Assembly (NCBI GenBank): GCA_947068385.1
Contig: CAMTBF010000282.1
Location: forward strand, 1-5,272
Direction of reading: 5' to 3'
DNA from: an uncultured Lachnospiraceae bacterium
GTDB lineage: Bacteria > Bacillota > Clostridia > Lachnospirales > Lachnospiraceae
Length of the DNA: 5,272 bases
Below the pieces are notes generated by a model. That model saw only the letters and a list, made by a program, of their open reading frames with translations. It did no database searches and was not told the DNA's origin. Each line of letters opens with the position of its first letter. The stretch's first letter is position 1. Position numbers and translations under genes: made by a program. This document shows, in pieces, positions 4,534 through 5,272 of this stretch.

Positions 4534-5272
4534 ATGTTTTGGACCAGGTTGGCAAGCGGAATTGTATTGTTGGTTATCGCCATAGGCGCCATGAGCTATG
4601 GAGGATGGGTGCTTGCGGCGATTCTATGCTGCATCTCGCTGGTGGGCTTCCGGGAGCTGACGAAGGCGTTGGGAAGTGGCGGAGGCGGCAAGGGCAGCGC
4701 CACCGCTGTGCCGGGCGGGCTGGAATGGGCCGGGATGGCGGGTATCCTGGCCTATTACCTGCTGCTGTACCTGTCGGCGGGGGATACCTTCCTGCTGATG
4801 TGCATCGTGGGGACGTTCCTGGCGATGCTGTTCGTCTATGTGCTGGCGTTTCCCCGATACGACGCGAACCGGACCATGGCTGCGGCGTTCTCCTTCCTCT
4901 ACGCGCCGGTGCTCCTGTCCTTCGTCTACCAGACCAGGATGGCTCCCCAGGGCATCTACATGGTGTGGATGATCCTCATCAGCTCCTGGGGGTGCGACAC
5001 CTGCGCCTACGCGGTGGGGAAGCTCATCGGCAGGAAGAAGATCTTCCCCGTCTTAAGCCCCAAGAAGTCGCTGGAGGGCTGCATCGGCGGCGTGCTGGGG
5101 GCGGCGCTGATCGGATGGCTGTACGGGTGCCTCTTCGTGGAGAAGGCATTCCCGGACAGGCGCATCGCCTGGGCGATCGCGGCGATCTGCGGCGCGGGGG
5201 CGGTGATGAGCATGGTGGGGGATCTGGCGGCCTCCGCGATCAAGCGCAACCATGACATCAAGGACTACGGCA
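4534..5272 (+). CDS. cdsA: Phosphatidate cytidylyltransferase (CDP-diacylglycerol synthase), cut by the window end
   Basis: The enzyme joins CTP and phosphatidic acid to give CDP-diacylglycerol, the precursor of membrane phospholipids. The 246 complete codons visible cover most of an expected 265-285. The protein is strongly hydrophobic with several membrane segments, for example about 10-37, 66-82, 86-106, 115-132, 141-153 and 183-202. Conserved family blocks are present: WGCDTCAYAVGKLIGRKK (152-169), SPKKSLEG (175-182), GDLAAS (229-234) and the beginning of the CDP-diglyceride synthase signature, SAIKRNHDIKD (234-244, fitting S-x-hydrophobic-K-R-x4-K-D). The remainder of the signature (H-G-G...D-R-x-D) lies past the edge. 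A Gly/Ser-rich loop at 47-56 separates the first membrane pair from the rest. AGGGGG at 4520-4525 precedes the ATG by 8 nt. It continues the pyrH-frr-uppS order seen widely in bacteria; dxr and a site-2 protease gene often follow. Confidence 0.95.
   Translation, partial: MFWTRLASGIVLLVIAIGAMSYGGWVLAAILCCISLVGFRELTKALGSGGGGKGSATAVPGGLEWAGMAGILAYYLLLYLSAGDTFLLMCIVGTFLAMLFVYVLAFPRYDANRTMAAAFSFLYAPVLLSFVYQTRMAPQGIYMVWMILISSWGCDTCAYAVGKLIGRKKIFPVLSPKKSLEGCIGGVLGAALIGWLYGCLFVEKAFPDRRIAWAIAAICGAGAVMSMVGDLAASAIKRNHDIKDYG

Noticed and set aside
4526..4534. Two-codon frame ATG-GGC-TAA overlapping the cdsA start
   Set aside because: The ATG is part of the purine-rich ribosome binding region and has no binding site of its own; it is best explained as coincidence.
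3063..4592. A 509-codon open frame on the minus strand across frr and uppS
   Set aside because: It lies antisense to two unmistakable genes. Its translation is rich in Leu, Arg, Pro and His without any recognisable domain, as expected of a shadow frame in GC-rich coding DNA.
4539..5255. A 238-codon + strand frame starting at 4539
   Set aside because: It is out of frame with cdsA. The cdsA frame from 4534 carries membrane segments and the family signature, whereas this frame gives a Gly/Arg-rich product typical of a frame shadow.

Overview
The window looks like a chromosomal segment of a GC-rich member of the Clostridia, probably Lachnospiraceae. Support comes from the gene order pyrH-frr-uppS-cdsA, a FeoB-associated Cys-rich microprotein, a clostridial-type CE4 deacetylase (RFPGG and DWN-ISSGDG motifs) and strong AGGAGG-type ribosome binding sites. 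The family-level placement is inference; no rRNA or tRNA is present to confirm it. All genes are on the + strand.

Region 1 (1-699) is accessory. It holds the last codons of an unidentified gene (stop at 51-53), then a complete PIN-domain protein (100-699) with all four acidic residues and a Cys-containing insertion. This resembles the second half of a toxin-antitoxin operon. Its base composition is visibly lower in GC than the rest.

Region 2 (696-1039) is a compact iron-regulated unit. A near-consensus promoter (TTGACA, 17 nt, TATACT) is followed at once by a perfect 7-1-7 palindrome of the Fur-box type, then a 69-residue FeoB-associated Cys-rich membrane protein and an intrinsic terminator. 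No feoA or feoB lies beside it.

Region 3 (1028-2263) has an extended -10 promoter and a membrane-anchored CE4 polysaccharide deacetylase, likely acting on the cell wall.

Region 4 (2323-5272) is the conserved block pyrH (UMP kinase), frr (ribosome recycling factor), uppS (undecaprenyl diphosphate synthase) and cdsA (CDP-diacylglycerol synthase, cut by the window end). It links pyrimidine nucleotide supply, translation recycling, the lipid carrier for cell wall synthesis and phospholipid precursor synthesis. rpsB-tsf, the frequent upstream partners of pyrH, are absent and replaced by the deacetylase. I see no clear promoter just before pyrH, so the block may be read from the deacetylase promoter.

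No CRISPR array, insertion sequence, tRNA or rRNA was found, and no clearly new multi-gene system. The most notable points are the orphan Fur-controlled Cys-rich microprotein, the PIN protein with its insertion, and the two competing stems downstream of the microprotein.
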